Shown one piece after another: positions 54,139 through 64,000 of a stretch of 64,000 nucleotides of DNA (the first letter of the stretch is position 1; every line of letters starts with the position of its first letter). This DNA is from Leptobrachium leishanense (Eukaryota > Chordata > Amphibia > Anura > Megophryidae). The notes under the pieces are model-generated. The model ran no database searches and was not told where the DNA came from. It saw only the letters and a program-made list of their open reading frames with translations. Both the position numbers and the translations under genes were made by a program. The stretch is taken from contig CM019071.1 in the NCBI GenBank assembly GCA_009667805.1, positions 51,350,101 to 51,414,100 on the forward strand. Direction: 5' to 3'.

Positions 54139-57100
54139 CTATTCCATTACTTCAGCATCAAGGGATTGATAGTTGCTGATCCAGGACTGATTAATTTTTA
54201 TAAATGTCAGCTGGTCTACAGAGTCGGTGGACAGACGCACTCTTTTGTCTGTGACAAAACCTCCAGCAGCACTGAACGTCCTTTCGGAAAGCACGCTAGA
54301 TGAAGGGCAACCTAGTAACTGCAAAGCATATTGGCTAAATTCTGGCCAGTGATCCAATCTCAACACCCAGTAAGCCAGTGGATCATCTGCTGGAAAGGTA
54401 TCCAGGTCTGCCCTTGCCCCTAGGTAGTCCTGCACCATATGGTGAAGACGCTGGCAATGGGTGCCTACATTTGACGTCCTTGGCATTGTGGACTAAAAAA
54501 ATTAAAAAAAGCATCAGTCAAGCGGCCCTGGCCTTCACCGCTATTCCTCTGATCACCTGCAGCCTCAGAAGCACGTGTGTCAGCACTTGGTAATCTAACA
54601 GTGCCTGGAAAGGTGTTACACAAGTTTCGCTTTAGAGCGTCCTCAAGTTTTGTCATCCTGTGCTCCCTCTGTGCGGGTAGGATGAGCTCTGCAACTTTCC
54701 CCTTGTATCGTGGATCAAGAAGGGTTGCCAACCAGTAATGATCCCTCTCCTTGATAGTACGAATCCTGGGGTCCTTTAGCAGGCTTTGCATCATTAGGGA
54801 GCCCATGCAGCGTAGGTTGGAGGTGGTATTAGCTGCCAAGTCTTCCTGGTCAATGAGCGTATCATGCACTTCCTCCTCCCAGCCACGCACAAGCCCTTCT
54901 GTTTCTGGGCACACAAAACCCTGCGTTGAGGAATCCCCACCTTCAATGCCCTCACTACTTAAATAGTCCTCCTCCTCCTCCTGATCCTCCTCCTGTCTGA
55001 TCTGAGTAGGACCCGATGGAATGCTGTCTGCGGAAAGACTGGGGCCTTGAGAGCTAGGGAAGGCCTCCTCTTCCTCCCGCTGCTCTGCCTCTAGAGCCAC
55101 ATCTATAATTCCCTGCAGAGTGTGCTCCAGCAGGAACACTAAAGGAATTGAGTCACTGATGCATGCACTGTCCCTGCTCATCATCCTCGTTGCCTCCTCA
55201 AATGGTGACAGTACAGTGCATGCATCCTTGATCATCAGCCACTGTGGGGGGGGGGGGAAACAAGTTGACCTGAACCTGTCCTTGTGCCATACTCACACAG
55301 GTACTCGTTGATGGCCCTCTGCTGCTTGTGCAGATGCTGCAGCATTGCTAATGTCGAGTTCCACCTGGTGGGCATGTCACAGATCAGACGGTTTGTGGGA
55401 AGGTGGAATTCTCTTTGAATTTCCGCCAGGCGAACGCTTGCTGGGAATGACCGTTTGAAGTGGCTGCAGACTTTTCTGGCCTGGATGAGAAGCTCTGGCA
55501 GCCCTGGGTACTTGGTTAGGAAACGCTGTACCACCAGATTTAGGACGTGTGCTAGGCATGGTACATGTGTCAATTTACCCTTGCGTAGGGCGGAGAGAAG
55601 GTTGCTGCCATTATCGCAGAAGATCATTCCCAGCTCAAGCTGGCATGGTGTTAACCATCTCTGCACCTGCCCCTGCAGAGCTGACAAAATTTCTGACCCG
55701 GTGTGGCTCCTGTCCCCTAAACAAACCAGCTCAAGCACAGTATGGCATCTTTTTTGCTTGAGCCATTTAGTAGACCCTGTCAGGCGTCGGTTTAACTTCC
55801 ACTTTTCCAGAGACAGAGAAGGAGGAGGAGGAGGAGGAAGAGGTGGTGGTGGAGCAGACAGACCTCATACAAGCAGCTTTCTGGAGGCATGGTGGATGAA
55901 CAAGCTCCAGCACAGAGCCCCGTCTTGGATCCCTCCCAGCTGCAATCAGAGTTACCCAGTGTGCCGTGAAGGAAATGTAACGACCCTGTCCATGCTTGCT
56001 GGACCACGTGTCTAAAGTCACATGCACCTTGCTGCTGATTGCCTTTCCCAATGTCTGGATAACATTGTTTTCCACGTGCTGGTATAGTGCTGGAATGGCC
56101 TTACGTTAAAAGTAATGGCGTTTTGGAACCTGCCACTGTTGTACAGCACATTCTGCAAATTCACGGAAGGAAACAGAGTCCACCAGCTGGAAAGGCAGCA
56201 GCTGCAATGCGAGTAATTTTGCTAAGCTGGCATTTAGACGCTGTGCTTGGGGATGGTTGGGACTATATTTTTCTTTCGCTGCAGCAGCTGCGGCATCGTA
56301 ATCTGACTGCGTAAATCTTCAGCTACTGGGATGATGTCACATTGTGAGGAAGGACCTGCTGGTACATCCATTACTGTAGCATCATCCCTGTCGGTGGAGG
56401 TTGTAGACAATGACATGGCAGGACATACAGTGTGGGTAGATACAGATGAGGAGGAGGAGGACCTACGCAAAGATTTGCGCCAACGGGATGTGTGGCACTT
56501 GTTCATATGTCGCCTCAAGCACGTGGTACCCAAGTGTCCGGTGTTTATCCCACGCTTCAGCCTCCTCTGACATAGATTACAAATAGCAACAGTGGGGTCT
56601 GCTGCACATTTCTTAATAGAACTCCCAGACAGCAGAGTTCCTGCATGTGTTCTTTGAGACAACAGCGCTCTGCACCGGACCAGCTCTGACATGTGATGCC
56701 TTGGACTGGCTAGTGCTATGGTTGGTCACAGAGGATGTTGTGCCTCGTGTTTGCTGTGCCTCCTCCTCCTCCCCCTCCTCCTCACTTGATTCCTCAGTTC
56801 AATCTGGCACCCAGGTGGAGTCAGTGACCTCATCATCATCAATGTCATCTTCACCCCCTATCTCCTCGTCACTGGAGCCAACTTGGCAGTATGCTGCAGC
56901 TGCTGGGGCAACATGAGTGCCAGTTATTTGTGCGTCATCACTAGCACCCCCTTCCTCTAGGTTGATTATACTCCCTTGCTCAACCTCAGAGATTGAATCA
57001 GAGCACTGTACTTGCTACACATCCTCAAGCAGCATGTCACTCTCATTGTAGTTAAACAATTCAGCTGACTCCTCCGTGTGTGATAGCGAGGCTACAGCAG

Positions 57101-57404
57101 GAGTAGCTGTGGACATGGAGGCTGCATTAGATGCTTTGACAGCTGAGGTGGACTGTAAAACACTAGAAGCCTGGCTGGCAGAGGACTCGGAGGATGAGGA
57201 TGGCCTGGTTAGCCAATCCACCAAGTCCTCTGTATGTTGCTGCTACTTAAGACGGCCAGCACCAGTTAGAAAGGACAAGCGTGCCCCTGCAGAGGATGCA
57301 CCACGTCCACCACGACCAGAGACACAGCCTCCCGACACAGGGGCTGCTTGCCCTCTTATCTGTGGCTGGGAGCGTCTGCCTGTCCTTTTTGTTCTTTCAG
57401 ACAT
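54139..57404 (-). pseudogene. hAT transposase, ZBED-like (copy 2, broken)
   Basis: The reverse-strand ATG at 57,404-57,402 starts MSERTKRTGRRSQ. An in-frame TAG at 57,245-57,243 stops it early, where copy 1 reads ATGCAG. Downstream come the acidic Ser/Glu-rich region, the BED finger at about 56,470-56,600 (CNLC and HMNKCH ligands), the catalytic core, and the C-terminal block LGCPSSSVLSERTFSAAGGF (about 54,285). It keeps the Trp codon that copy 1 has lost (AYWVLRLDHWP). Frameshifts break the core near 56,630, 56,080, 55,760 and 55,240. Not functional. Confidence 0.9.
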
Positions 57405-57519
57405 GGTGAGTGATATATAGATTAATATATACAGAACTCTGATTCAACTCTGGTATAAAGATTTTAATAACTCTGGTATAACTCAGTGAGACACACTGAT
57501 AGCTGGCAGTCAGTGACAA

Positions 57520-58420
57520 GAGACAGATCACCTTAATTCACAAATGTTTTAAAGAAATTAGTGAGCCCCAAAATACAGCGTGGTACTGTTTGTATGATGA
57601 GACACAGATCACCTTAATTCACAAGTGTTTTAAAGAAATTAGTGAGCCCCAAAATACAGAGTGGTACTGTTTGTGTGACGAGACACAGATCACCTTAATT
57701 CACAAGTGTTTTAAAGAAATTAGTGAGCCCCAAAAAAATTGCTGGCCGTGTGACGAGACACAGAAGATCACCTTGATTCACAAGTGTTTTAAAGAAATTA
57801 GTGAGCCCCAAAATACAGCATGGTACTGTTTGTATGACGAGACACAGATCACCTTAATTCACAAGTGTTTTAAAGAAATTAGTGAGCCCCAAAATACAGC
57901 GTGGAACTGGTTGTGTGACGAGACACAGATCACCTTAATTCACAAATGTTTTAAAGAAATTAGTGAGCCCCAAAAAGACTTGCTGGCACAGTGTGACAAG
58001 ACCCAGAAGATCACCTCAATTCACAAATGTTTTAAATAAAGTTGTAAACCCCAAAGAAACTTGCTGGCATAGTGACAAGACACACATTACCAAATTCCCT
58101 GATATTTGGTATAAATGAGACCCAAAAAGAATTGCTGGCACAGTGACAAGACCCAGAAAATCACCTCAATTCACAAATGTTTTAAATAAAGTTGTAAACC
58201 CCAAAGAAACTTGCTGGCATAGTGACAAGACACACATTACCAAATTCCCTGATATTTGGTATAAATGAGACCCAAAAAGACTTGCTGGCACAGTGTGACA
58301 AGACCCAGAAAATCACCTCATTTCACAAATGTTTTAAATAAAGTTGTAAACCCCAAAAAACTTGCTGGCACAGTGACAAGACACACATCACCTAAATTCC
58401 CTGATATTTGGTCGAAATGA
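57520..58420 (-). repeat. 81-bp minisatellite in the 5' leader of hAT copy 2
   Basis: Units containing GAGACACAGATCACCTTAAT, TCACAAGTGTTTTAAAGAAA and TAGTGAGCCCCAAAA repeat with an 81-bp period (57,561 to 57,642), becoming irregular after 58,030. A forward-strand frame of 149 codons is open because 81 is a multiple of three; I regard it as a shadow. Confidence 0.9.
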
Positions 58421-59364
58421 GACCCCCCAGACCCCCCCAGTAGCGTGGCAGACCAGCAGTAACAACACACACAACTATCTCCTTTGAAATCTCCTCTGAA
58501 ATGCGTGCAGAAGCACTGCGTGGAAACCTTATATAGTGTGCTGCGGGACTTAGCTCTGTGAGCACATGATTGGGCAAAATTTGCCCAATCAGGACTCTGA
58601 GCGGTGATTGGCATAGTGTTCAACCAGTCTTGCATCAGACCTGTGGTCAGGTGCAAGGCTGTAGCCAATTAGGAGCTTCAGGCAGTGGGAAAATGCATTG
58701 TGGTCCATTGTGGTCGAACATGCGGCGAACACCCGGAAATGTTCGGTGTTCGCGTTCTGCTCGAACAGGCTAAGTTCGGGTCGAACCCCGAACCGTCCGA
58801 ACCCGAACAGCTCATCCCTATTCAGAAAGCTGGCAGTTCACCAAATTTTGGTGAACTGCAAGCAAGTACAGTGCTGTTCGATGGCAGTGAAATTCCCATA
58901 GAGAAGAAATGGTTACTCTATTCACCGGCACCGAACAGCAGAGAAATGTCAGTGAAATGCCCTGCTGTTCGGTGGTTTCATTTGTCAGGTTTATTCAGAC
59001 GAATCTCATAGGTTTCAATGTTAAAAATAATCCTGTTTTTACTCAATACCTACTAAACCGTTTATTCTTTTAATTTGCAGAAAAAAGTCTCTTTATTTAA
59101 AGATTTTTTTAGCATCCTTTAGGCATTTTTATGGAACTTTTTTTGTAATCGTTTGTTCTTTTTTCGGTAACAGCCCTTTTTATTATCATTCATTGGATCT
59201 TATGTGTAAATTCCAGACATTTTCTTTTAGTAGTTTTTTTGCAACAGTGTTTCAATTTTGAAACTTTCAAGAGTACTGTTTTTTTTTTCCCCCTTTGTCA
59301 GCTTGTCGGCTTTTTCCGGCGGCTGCTCTTCGCTGGCAGGTTCCTCCTTAGCGTACCCGTTTTA

Positions 59365-59969
59365 GCTTGATATTATGGCTCAGGTGCTAATCCATCAGCC
59401 CCGTAACTCAGCGCTAAGCCTCAGGATGCTCAAGGCAGCGCTAAGCACCACCGTGAGGCTCCCCTCCATGGCCTGCAGGATGTTGCCTCTTGTGATTTCC
59501 TGCAGGTCGACAGAGTGATTCGTGGAGGGAGACTGTTTTTTTTTCCCTCTCCCTCTGCTCCCGGTGGCCAGAGGAAGCAGATTAAGCCACTGTTCTTGCC
59601 GCGAGATGAGAGGTGACTATGTGATTTTTGGGGGTTTTCAGCTGGTGTTGACTGATTCCGCAGAAGTCATGTCAGTTAGCACCAGCTCCTTGCTGTGTGT
59701 AACTTTTTATTAACAACAGCCGGATGTAATTAGCGTTAGGACTTTGTAATCCTACCGCTAATTAACTCTTTGCGCTCCCCATGTTAAGCATAGAGAGAGC
59801 AAAGTACAGTAATCTCACGCTAAAAAGCACAAGATCCGAATCGCTAATGGGTTTTTGAACCCGTTAGCGTTTGGAATGTAATATGGGCCTGCGCTAGGGC
59901 CACCAGAGCTAATGTTAACGCTCACACAGCTGAGCACTAACATTAGCGTTCACATTGTAATATGGCCCT
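59365..59969. other. Possible larger relative of the GGGCCATATT MITE
   Basis: The right end GTTCACATTGTAATATGGCCCT matches the MITE terminus, with a hairpin (GCTAATGTTAACGCTC...GAGCACTAACATTAGC) just inside. The left end near 59,370 (ATATTATGGCTCAGGTGCTAA) is only a weak match. The open frames are not convincing. Confidence 0.35.
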
Positions 59970-60450
59970 TCATGTTTTCGCTTGATTACTGGCATTTTAG
60001 GGGGTGAAAAGGCTACATTCCTCACAGTGTATTCCTTTTATATTTCCCCTTGATTAATGGCATTTTAGGGGTTAATGGGCATACTATATGCCTCACAGTG
60101 TATTCCTTTCATGTTTTCCCTTGATTAATGGCATTTTAGGGGTTAATGGGAAGGCTAAATGCCTTACAGTGTATTCAATTCATGTTTTCCCTTGATTACT
60201 GGCATTTTAGGGGGTAATGGGTAGGCTACATGCCTCACAGTGTATTCATTTCATGTTTTCCCTTTATTAATGGCATTTTAGGGGTTAATGGGATGGCTAC
60301 ATGCCTCACAGTGTATTCATTTCATGTTTTCCCTTGATTAATGGCATTTTAGGGGTTAATGGGACGGCTACATGCCTCACAGTGTATTCATTTCATGTTT
60401 TCCCTTGATTAATGGCATTTTAACGGTTAATGGCTAGGCTACATGTCACA
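59970..60450 (+). repeat. 71-bp minisatellite, about 6.7 copies
   Basis: TTCATGTTTTCCCTTGATTA, ATGGCATTTTAGGGGTTAAT and GCCTCACAGTGTATTCA recur every 71 bp with a few substitutions. Block A has no counterpart, so it lies in block-B-specific DNA. Confidence 0.93.
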
Positions 60451-61564
60451 CTGTTTATTATTTTTATTGAATTTCCCTGAGTTTATGGTATTTTATGGGT
60501 TATTATGGAAGTTAGAAACTAAGAGTCAAGTCATCTTTAGACCCTTTGCTTTTCGCCACTTTTCAGCGAATCCATTTCTCCAAAAGTATGGTGAATTCCC
60601 TATTTAGGAAATGGTCCAATTACTATTACTTTCTGTGTACTGAACCAGGATTTTGTTATTAACCCCACTACTGCCTGAAGCCTTGCATCGTCACATCTTA
60701 CTCTTCACATCTTTTCTCCTAGAGTAGATCTGGACTGGCCAGACAGATTAGGGATTTTTATGGTTTATGGTTGTCTTCATGCTGGGTCTCCTCTCCAGAC
60801 CCTGACATTATGACAGGTCAGTGCTGTGTCATTGTTCCAGTTGAGTCTGCAGAGAGTCCATGCCCAGCCTTGCAGTTTCTGCATCTCCTGCCTACTTTTA
60901 GAACTGCCTGTTTGAATTCAGCCAGTGGTGTCTCCTGATCTTTTGGGCTTTAAATCTGTAATATGGGTCCCACTGCGGCTCATGTTCACTGCCGCCCAGA
61001 CAATTTCTTTTTTAACCAGCTCCACTATCAAGATTCAGTATACTCAATCTTCAAAAGCAGCTGCAGGTGCCCCAATACCGACTATACTCCATTTGGACTA
61101 ATTTGAGTAATGGTAAGGAACTTTGTTTATTGCAAATGGACTCCAAATGGCAAAAGGGCTCCAGAATGTCCCCAAAGGGTTTAGCACTTTGGCCATAGCA
61201 GCCAAAAGTACTAAAACAGTTTCAGCAGCTTAAGTTCCATTTTTTTTTTCAAGGAAACATGGAGCCCAAATTGTATAATGGAGATGTAGTGGCATTTTCT
61301 GTCCAGGTGATGGCACCATCTGCCTGTCAAATAGTGCTTACAGTTTAAAAATGTGCTTTTTGAGATTTCCAAGAATATTTTCTTTCTATGGCTACTGCTA
61401 AGTTGCTTCCCATAAAGCTGATAGATTCTGGAATTTTGATTCAGATCTTATAGCAATCACATTTGCAGTGAAATAGTTTGGCTTAATCTACTGGCGTCTG
61501 TTTTGCAATTCTGCTCTCTCGTTCTCTATTACCACCATTAATAAAGATCCACTCACCATTACAG

Positions 61565-61984
61565 CTCCAACAAGAACATCAGCTCAAGAATTACCGACTA
61601 CAGCTCTGACTACATCTACAGCGACTATAATAAAAGCGACTATCACTACAATGATTACGAGTACAGTGTCCACAACGACTACGACTACAGAATCTGCGGC
61701 TACGACAACTACGACTACAGTGTGTCCTACTATGACTACAACAACAGTGTGTCTGGCTCTGGCTGCGACGAATACGACCACAGCCTCTCCGGCTTTGATG
61801 ACTATGACTACAGTGTGTCCGGCTACGACTACAGCTTCAATGTGTCCGGCTACAACTACAACAGTGTGTCCGGCTACAACTACAACAGTGTGTCTGGCTC
61901 CGGCTGCGACAAATACAGAGGCTCCGGCTATGACGACTACGACTACAGCAGCATCTAATGCAACAAGCAGTGTCGGCCAGTCAG
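61565..61984 (+). CDS. Exon 3 (Thr-rich mucin domain) of the mucin-like gene, copy B
   Basis: The acceptor CACCATTACAG and the donor CAGTCAG|GTGAGA (stronger than in copy A) bracket 420 bases, 140 codons, phase 1-1. The frame begins APTRTSAQELPTTALTT, is dominated by Thr with recurring VCPATTTT and ALAATNTTTASPA motifs, and ends SNATSSVGQSG. It has about five Cys, more than copy A. There is no stop or frameshift despite damage elsewhere in this copy. The internal repeats differ from copy A, so the two exons have expanded independently. Confidence 0.58.
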
Positions 61985-62349
61985 GTGAGATCCATTTAAG
62001 ACTTTTTAAAAAAGATAAATATTTTAAGTGTAAGAGGATTTTTATGTATTGCTGGACATTTGTCCTTGTAAAGACATGTATACAGGGAGTCTGTAGAGCT
62101 AAAATACTAATGTCCTTACCCTGAGCCCCCTCAGGAATTTATTAAAAGCATCGCCTGTCAGGAGTTAAACTGAATATCACAATCAATAAAAATCCACACA
62201 TATGTCTGATCATGTTAAAATAATGGAAGATGATACATAATACATGAGAGATAAAGCCACTGCACTGAGCACCATCTACAGGAAAATGGAATGAAACAAC
62301 AGCAGTGAAGAAAACGCCTAAAAATCAGGCAATTCATTTGATGAAAACT

Positions 62350-62825
62350 GGATCTAATGACAGCGAGGCGATAAATGGGTTAATGGGACCTAATGACAGC
62401 GAGGCGATAAATGGGTTAATGGGACCTAATGACAGAGAGGCAATAAATGGGTTAATGGGACCTAATGAGAGTGAGGCGATAAATGGGTTAATGGGACCTA
62501 ATAGACAGCGAGGTGATAAATGGGCTAATGGGACCTAATGACAGTGAGGCGATAAGTGGGTTAATTGGACCTTATAACAGTGAGGCGATAAATGGGTTAA
62601 TGGGACCTAATGACAGTGAGGCGATAAATGGGTTAATGGGACCTAATGACAGTGAGGCGATAAATGGGTTAATGGGACCTAATGAGATTGAGGCGATAAG
62701 TGGGTTAATTGGACCTAATGACAGTGAGGCGATAAATGGGCTAATGGGACCTAATGACAGTGAGGCGATAAATGGGTTAATGGGACCTAATAACAGTGAG
62801 ACAATAAATGGGTTAATGGAACCTA
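62350..62825 (+). repeat. 36-bp minisatellite (block B), about 13 copies
   Basis: Units of GATAAATGGGTTAATGGGAC plus CTAATGACAGTGAGGC. The period equals 12 codons and the frame stays open ([12 protein letters not shown]) over most of the array, broken by one extra base near 62,503. It continues at 62,930-63,131 and from 63,836 to the window end. Confidence 0.95.
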
Positions 62826-62930
62826 GATGCGAATTGCCTACAGCGTCAGAATTATTTGAATGCAAAATATGGCCACGGAATCATGGGAGTTATATTCCAG
62901 AAAAGCTGGGGGGCCCTAGTTGACAGTGAA
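62826..62930 (+). pseudogene. Copy B counterpart of the possible last exon
   Basis: CTAGATGCGAATTGCC aligns with GCAGATGTGAATTGCC of copy A, and GAATTATTTGAATGC with GAATTCTTTGAATGC. One base is missing between them and the C-rich acceptor tract is absent. In the expected phase the frame runs on into the minisatellite without the second Cys. Confidence 0.35.
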
Positions 62931-63131
62931 GTGATAAAAAGGGTTAATGGGACCTAATGACAGGGAGGCAATAAATGGCTTAATGGGACCTAATGACAGC
63001 AAGGTGATAAATGGGTTAATGGGACCTAGTGACAGCGAGGCGATAAATGGGTTAATGAGACCTAATGACAGTGAGGCAATAAATGGGTTAATGAGACCTA
63101 ATGACAGCGAGGTGATAAATGGGTTAATGGG
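62930..63131 (+). repeat. 36-bp minisatellite, middle part (block B)
   Basis: About 5.5 further units of the same repeat, ending at ATGGG where the solo LTR is inserted. Confidence 0.93.
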
Positions 63132-63835
63132 TGTCATGGAGCTGATGTAATGCTCCATGCTTCAAACCCCAAGAGACTTTATGTTCATTTAGATATATTT
63201 TACATCGTTTGGTTTTAGTTTAAATTAGTTTAGTGTAAAATGGCGTAGCTTTGGTTTTAAATATACTTATATTCCTGTAGGTAAATGTGTTTCTGTATAG
63301 CCAGTAAACAAGCTTTACTGCTGTGTAATTTATGCAACAGGGCTTTTCCCTTTATCAGTGTTTGTCTTTAATCTGATGTGTTAGAACAATGAATTATACA
63401 AATGTTCTGTGAGTTGAAGGAATAAAGAATGTAAAGAATGTTTATTGTAAATAACTGACATAATGTAATTAGTATATTGGTAAAATGAGGTGTGTCATTT
63501 TATGCAAATTATGAATTTTGGACTTCAGCATAAATGGTAGCATTTTGTCCATTAAAAAGTCAGAAAACTCTCAGAGCTCAGAGAGAGAGAATCCTGTTTT
63601 AAAGCATACAGCCGCGCCTGGTGTCTTTATTACAAACTACGCTACACTATATACTCAACATCAGAAGGCACCGAGCGGCCTTCTGGAAATTCCTAACGGC
63701 TCCAGGGCAGAGGAACAGAAGCAGGCGGGTCAAGCTGCTTGAGGCGCTGAGGACAGTGTTCCCAGTAGCCGGGCTGACCGCAACGAAGGGGTGTCTGGAG
63801 AGTCAGGACAGGCAGAAGAGAACGGTTCCATCACA
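63132..63835 (+). mobile_element. Solo LTR, 704 bp, with TSD ATGGG, inside the minisatellite
   Basis: Starts TGTCATGGAGC and ends GGTTCCATCACA, with inverted ends TGTCATGGA/TCCATCACA. The exact duplication ATGGG flanks it (63,127-63,131; 63,836-63,840), and joining the flanks restores a minisatellite unit. A polyadenylation signal AATAAA lies at about 63,421. No internal gene sequence remains. It could belong to an endogenous retrovirus or a Ty3/gypsy-type element; nothing coding is present to decide. Confidence 0.85.
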
Positions 63836-64000
63836 ATGGGACCTAATGACAGTGAGGCAACAAATGGGTTAATGGGACCTAATGGCAGTGAGGAGATAAA
63901 TGGGTTAATGGGACTTAATGACAGTGAGGTGATAAATTGGTTAATGGGACCTAATGACAGCGAGGCGATAAATGGGTTAATGGGACCTAATGACAGTGAG
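63836..64000 (+). repeat. 36-bp minisatellite, right part, running off the window
   Basis: About 4.5 more units with the same consensus reach the last base, so the full array is longer than seen here. Confidence 0.93.

Larger units (their letters stand above)
52073..58820 (-). mobile_element. Full-length ZBED-type hAT DNA transposon, decayed (copy 2)
   Basis: Ends TAGGGATGAGCCG and CAGCTCATCCCTA are inverted. The 8-bp flanks CTCAGAAA (52,065-52,072) and TTCAGAAA (58,821-58,828) agree at 7 of 8. The transposase reads right to left. The 3' region holds a 143-bp repeat array interrupted by a Harbinger-like MITE, and the 5' leader holds an 81-bp array. It is colinear with copy 1 across the coding region. 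Confidence 0.92.
51975..59335. mobile_element. Harbinger-like element split by hAT copy 2
   Basis: The left part (51,975-52,072) starts AGGGGTTATTCCGAAAGAG. The right part (58,821-about 59,335) continues with GCTGGCAGTTCACCAAAT and TTTTTCCGGCGGCTG, matching the family at 25,968 in the opposite orientation. The right terminus is missing and the break point is uncertain. Confidence 0.6.
40500..62880 (+). repeat. Duplicated block B (right copy of the segmental duplication)
   Basis: Colinear counterpart of block A with its own insertions: Harbinger-like at 41,391, an extra 0.9 kb at 44,331-45,210, hAT at 45,501, about 2.7 kb at 48,515-51,240, and Harbinger-like plus hAT from 51,975. The gene parts are in the same order and orientation as in block A. 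Confidence 0.85.

Noticed and set aside
57590..58039. 149-codon forward frame of repeated 27-residue units
   Set aside because: It is the antisense of the hAT copy 2 leader minisatellite, whose 81-bp unit is a multiple of three; there is no independent support.
61584..61781. Val-rich reverse-strand frame
   Set aside because: Complement of the Thr-rich exon; composition shadow.

Overview
This window is vertebrate nuclear DNA. It is AT-rich and intron-like, and it is packed with transposable elements: a Penelope-like retroelement, a CR1/L2-type LINE, LTR elements, hAT, PIF/Harbinger-like, piggyBac-like and Tc1-like sequences, and many minisatellites. The mix, and the family resemblance of the elements, point to an amphibian, most likely a frog. 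That is an inference; I cannot name the species. There are no operons, rRNA genes or CRISPR arrays, and I recognise no tRNA. Most long open frames belong to mobile elements or lie over tandem repeats.

The backbone is an ancient tandem duplication of about 20 kb. Block A starts near 2,901 and block B near 40,500, and the two run colinearly to about 21,980 and 62,880. Each block carries what looks like one small secreted, threonine-rich (mucin-type) gene built from phase-1 exons. Copy A has a TATA box at 11,623, a signal-peptide exon at 11,723-11,789, a 33-bp exon at 15,333-15,365, a 399-bp Thr-rich exon at 19,452-19,850 and a possible last exon at 21,924-21,976. Copy B has the same parts (42,969-43,032, 48,010-48,043, 61,565-61,984, about 62,825). 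Its TATA box has changed, its 33-bp exon has gained one base, and its last exon has lost a base and the C-rich acceptor tract. Its Thr-rich exon is nevertheless fully open. Comparing the blocks gives empty sites that define several insertions.

Left edge (1-2,900): three reverse-strand frames of a Penelope-like element, a 43-bp minisatellite and unassigned DNA. 2,901-10,660: start of block A, broken by a solo LTR (3,388-4,312) and by an AT-rich insert of unknown class (about 4,359-10,655). Inside that insert sits a very young, non-autonomous Ty3/gypsy-like element (4,908-9,284), which has a zinc-knuckle Gag remnant and a 46-copy, 30-bp coding minisatellite but no pol. 10,660-22,000: the copy A gene, with small DNA transposons in its introns and a truncated CR1/L2 element cut cleanly into a 36-bp minisatellite.

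22,000-40,490: spacer between the blocks, with hAT and Harbinger-like elements, a complete but decayed ZBED-type hAT transposon (30,086-35,516), a palindromic hAT element that contains a second copy of itself (35,822-38,656) and a Tc1 fragment (about 39,837-40,380). 40,490-64,000: block B with the copy B gene, another Harbinger-like element, a third palindromic hAT element, a foldback retroposon, a second ZBED-type hAT (52,073-58,820, reverse strand) and a solo LTR (63,132-63,835) inside the 36-bp minisatellite, which runs off the window end.

The best candidates for something undescribed are the Gag-minisatellite LTR element, the duplicated mucin-like gene and the stop-start overlap in the Penelope-like element.
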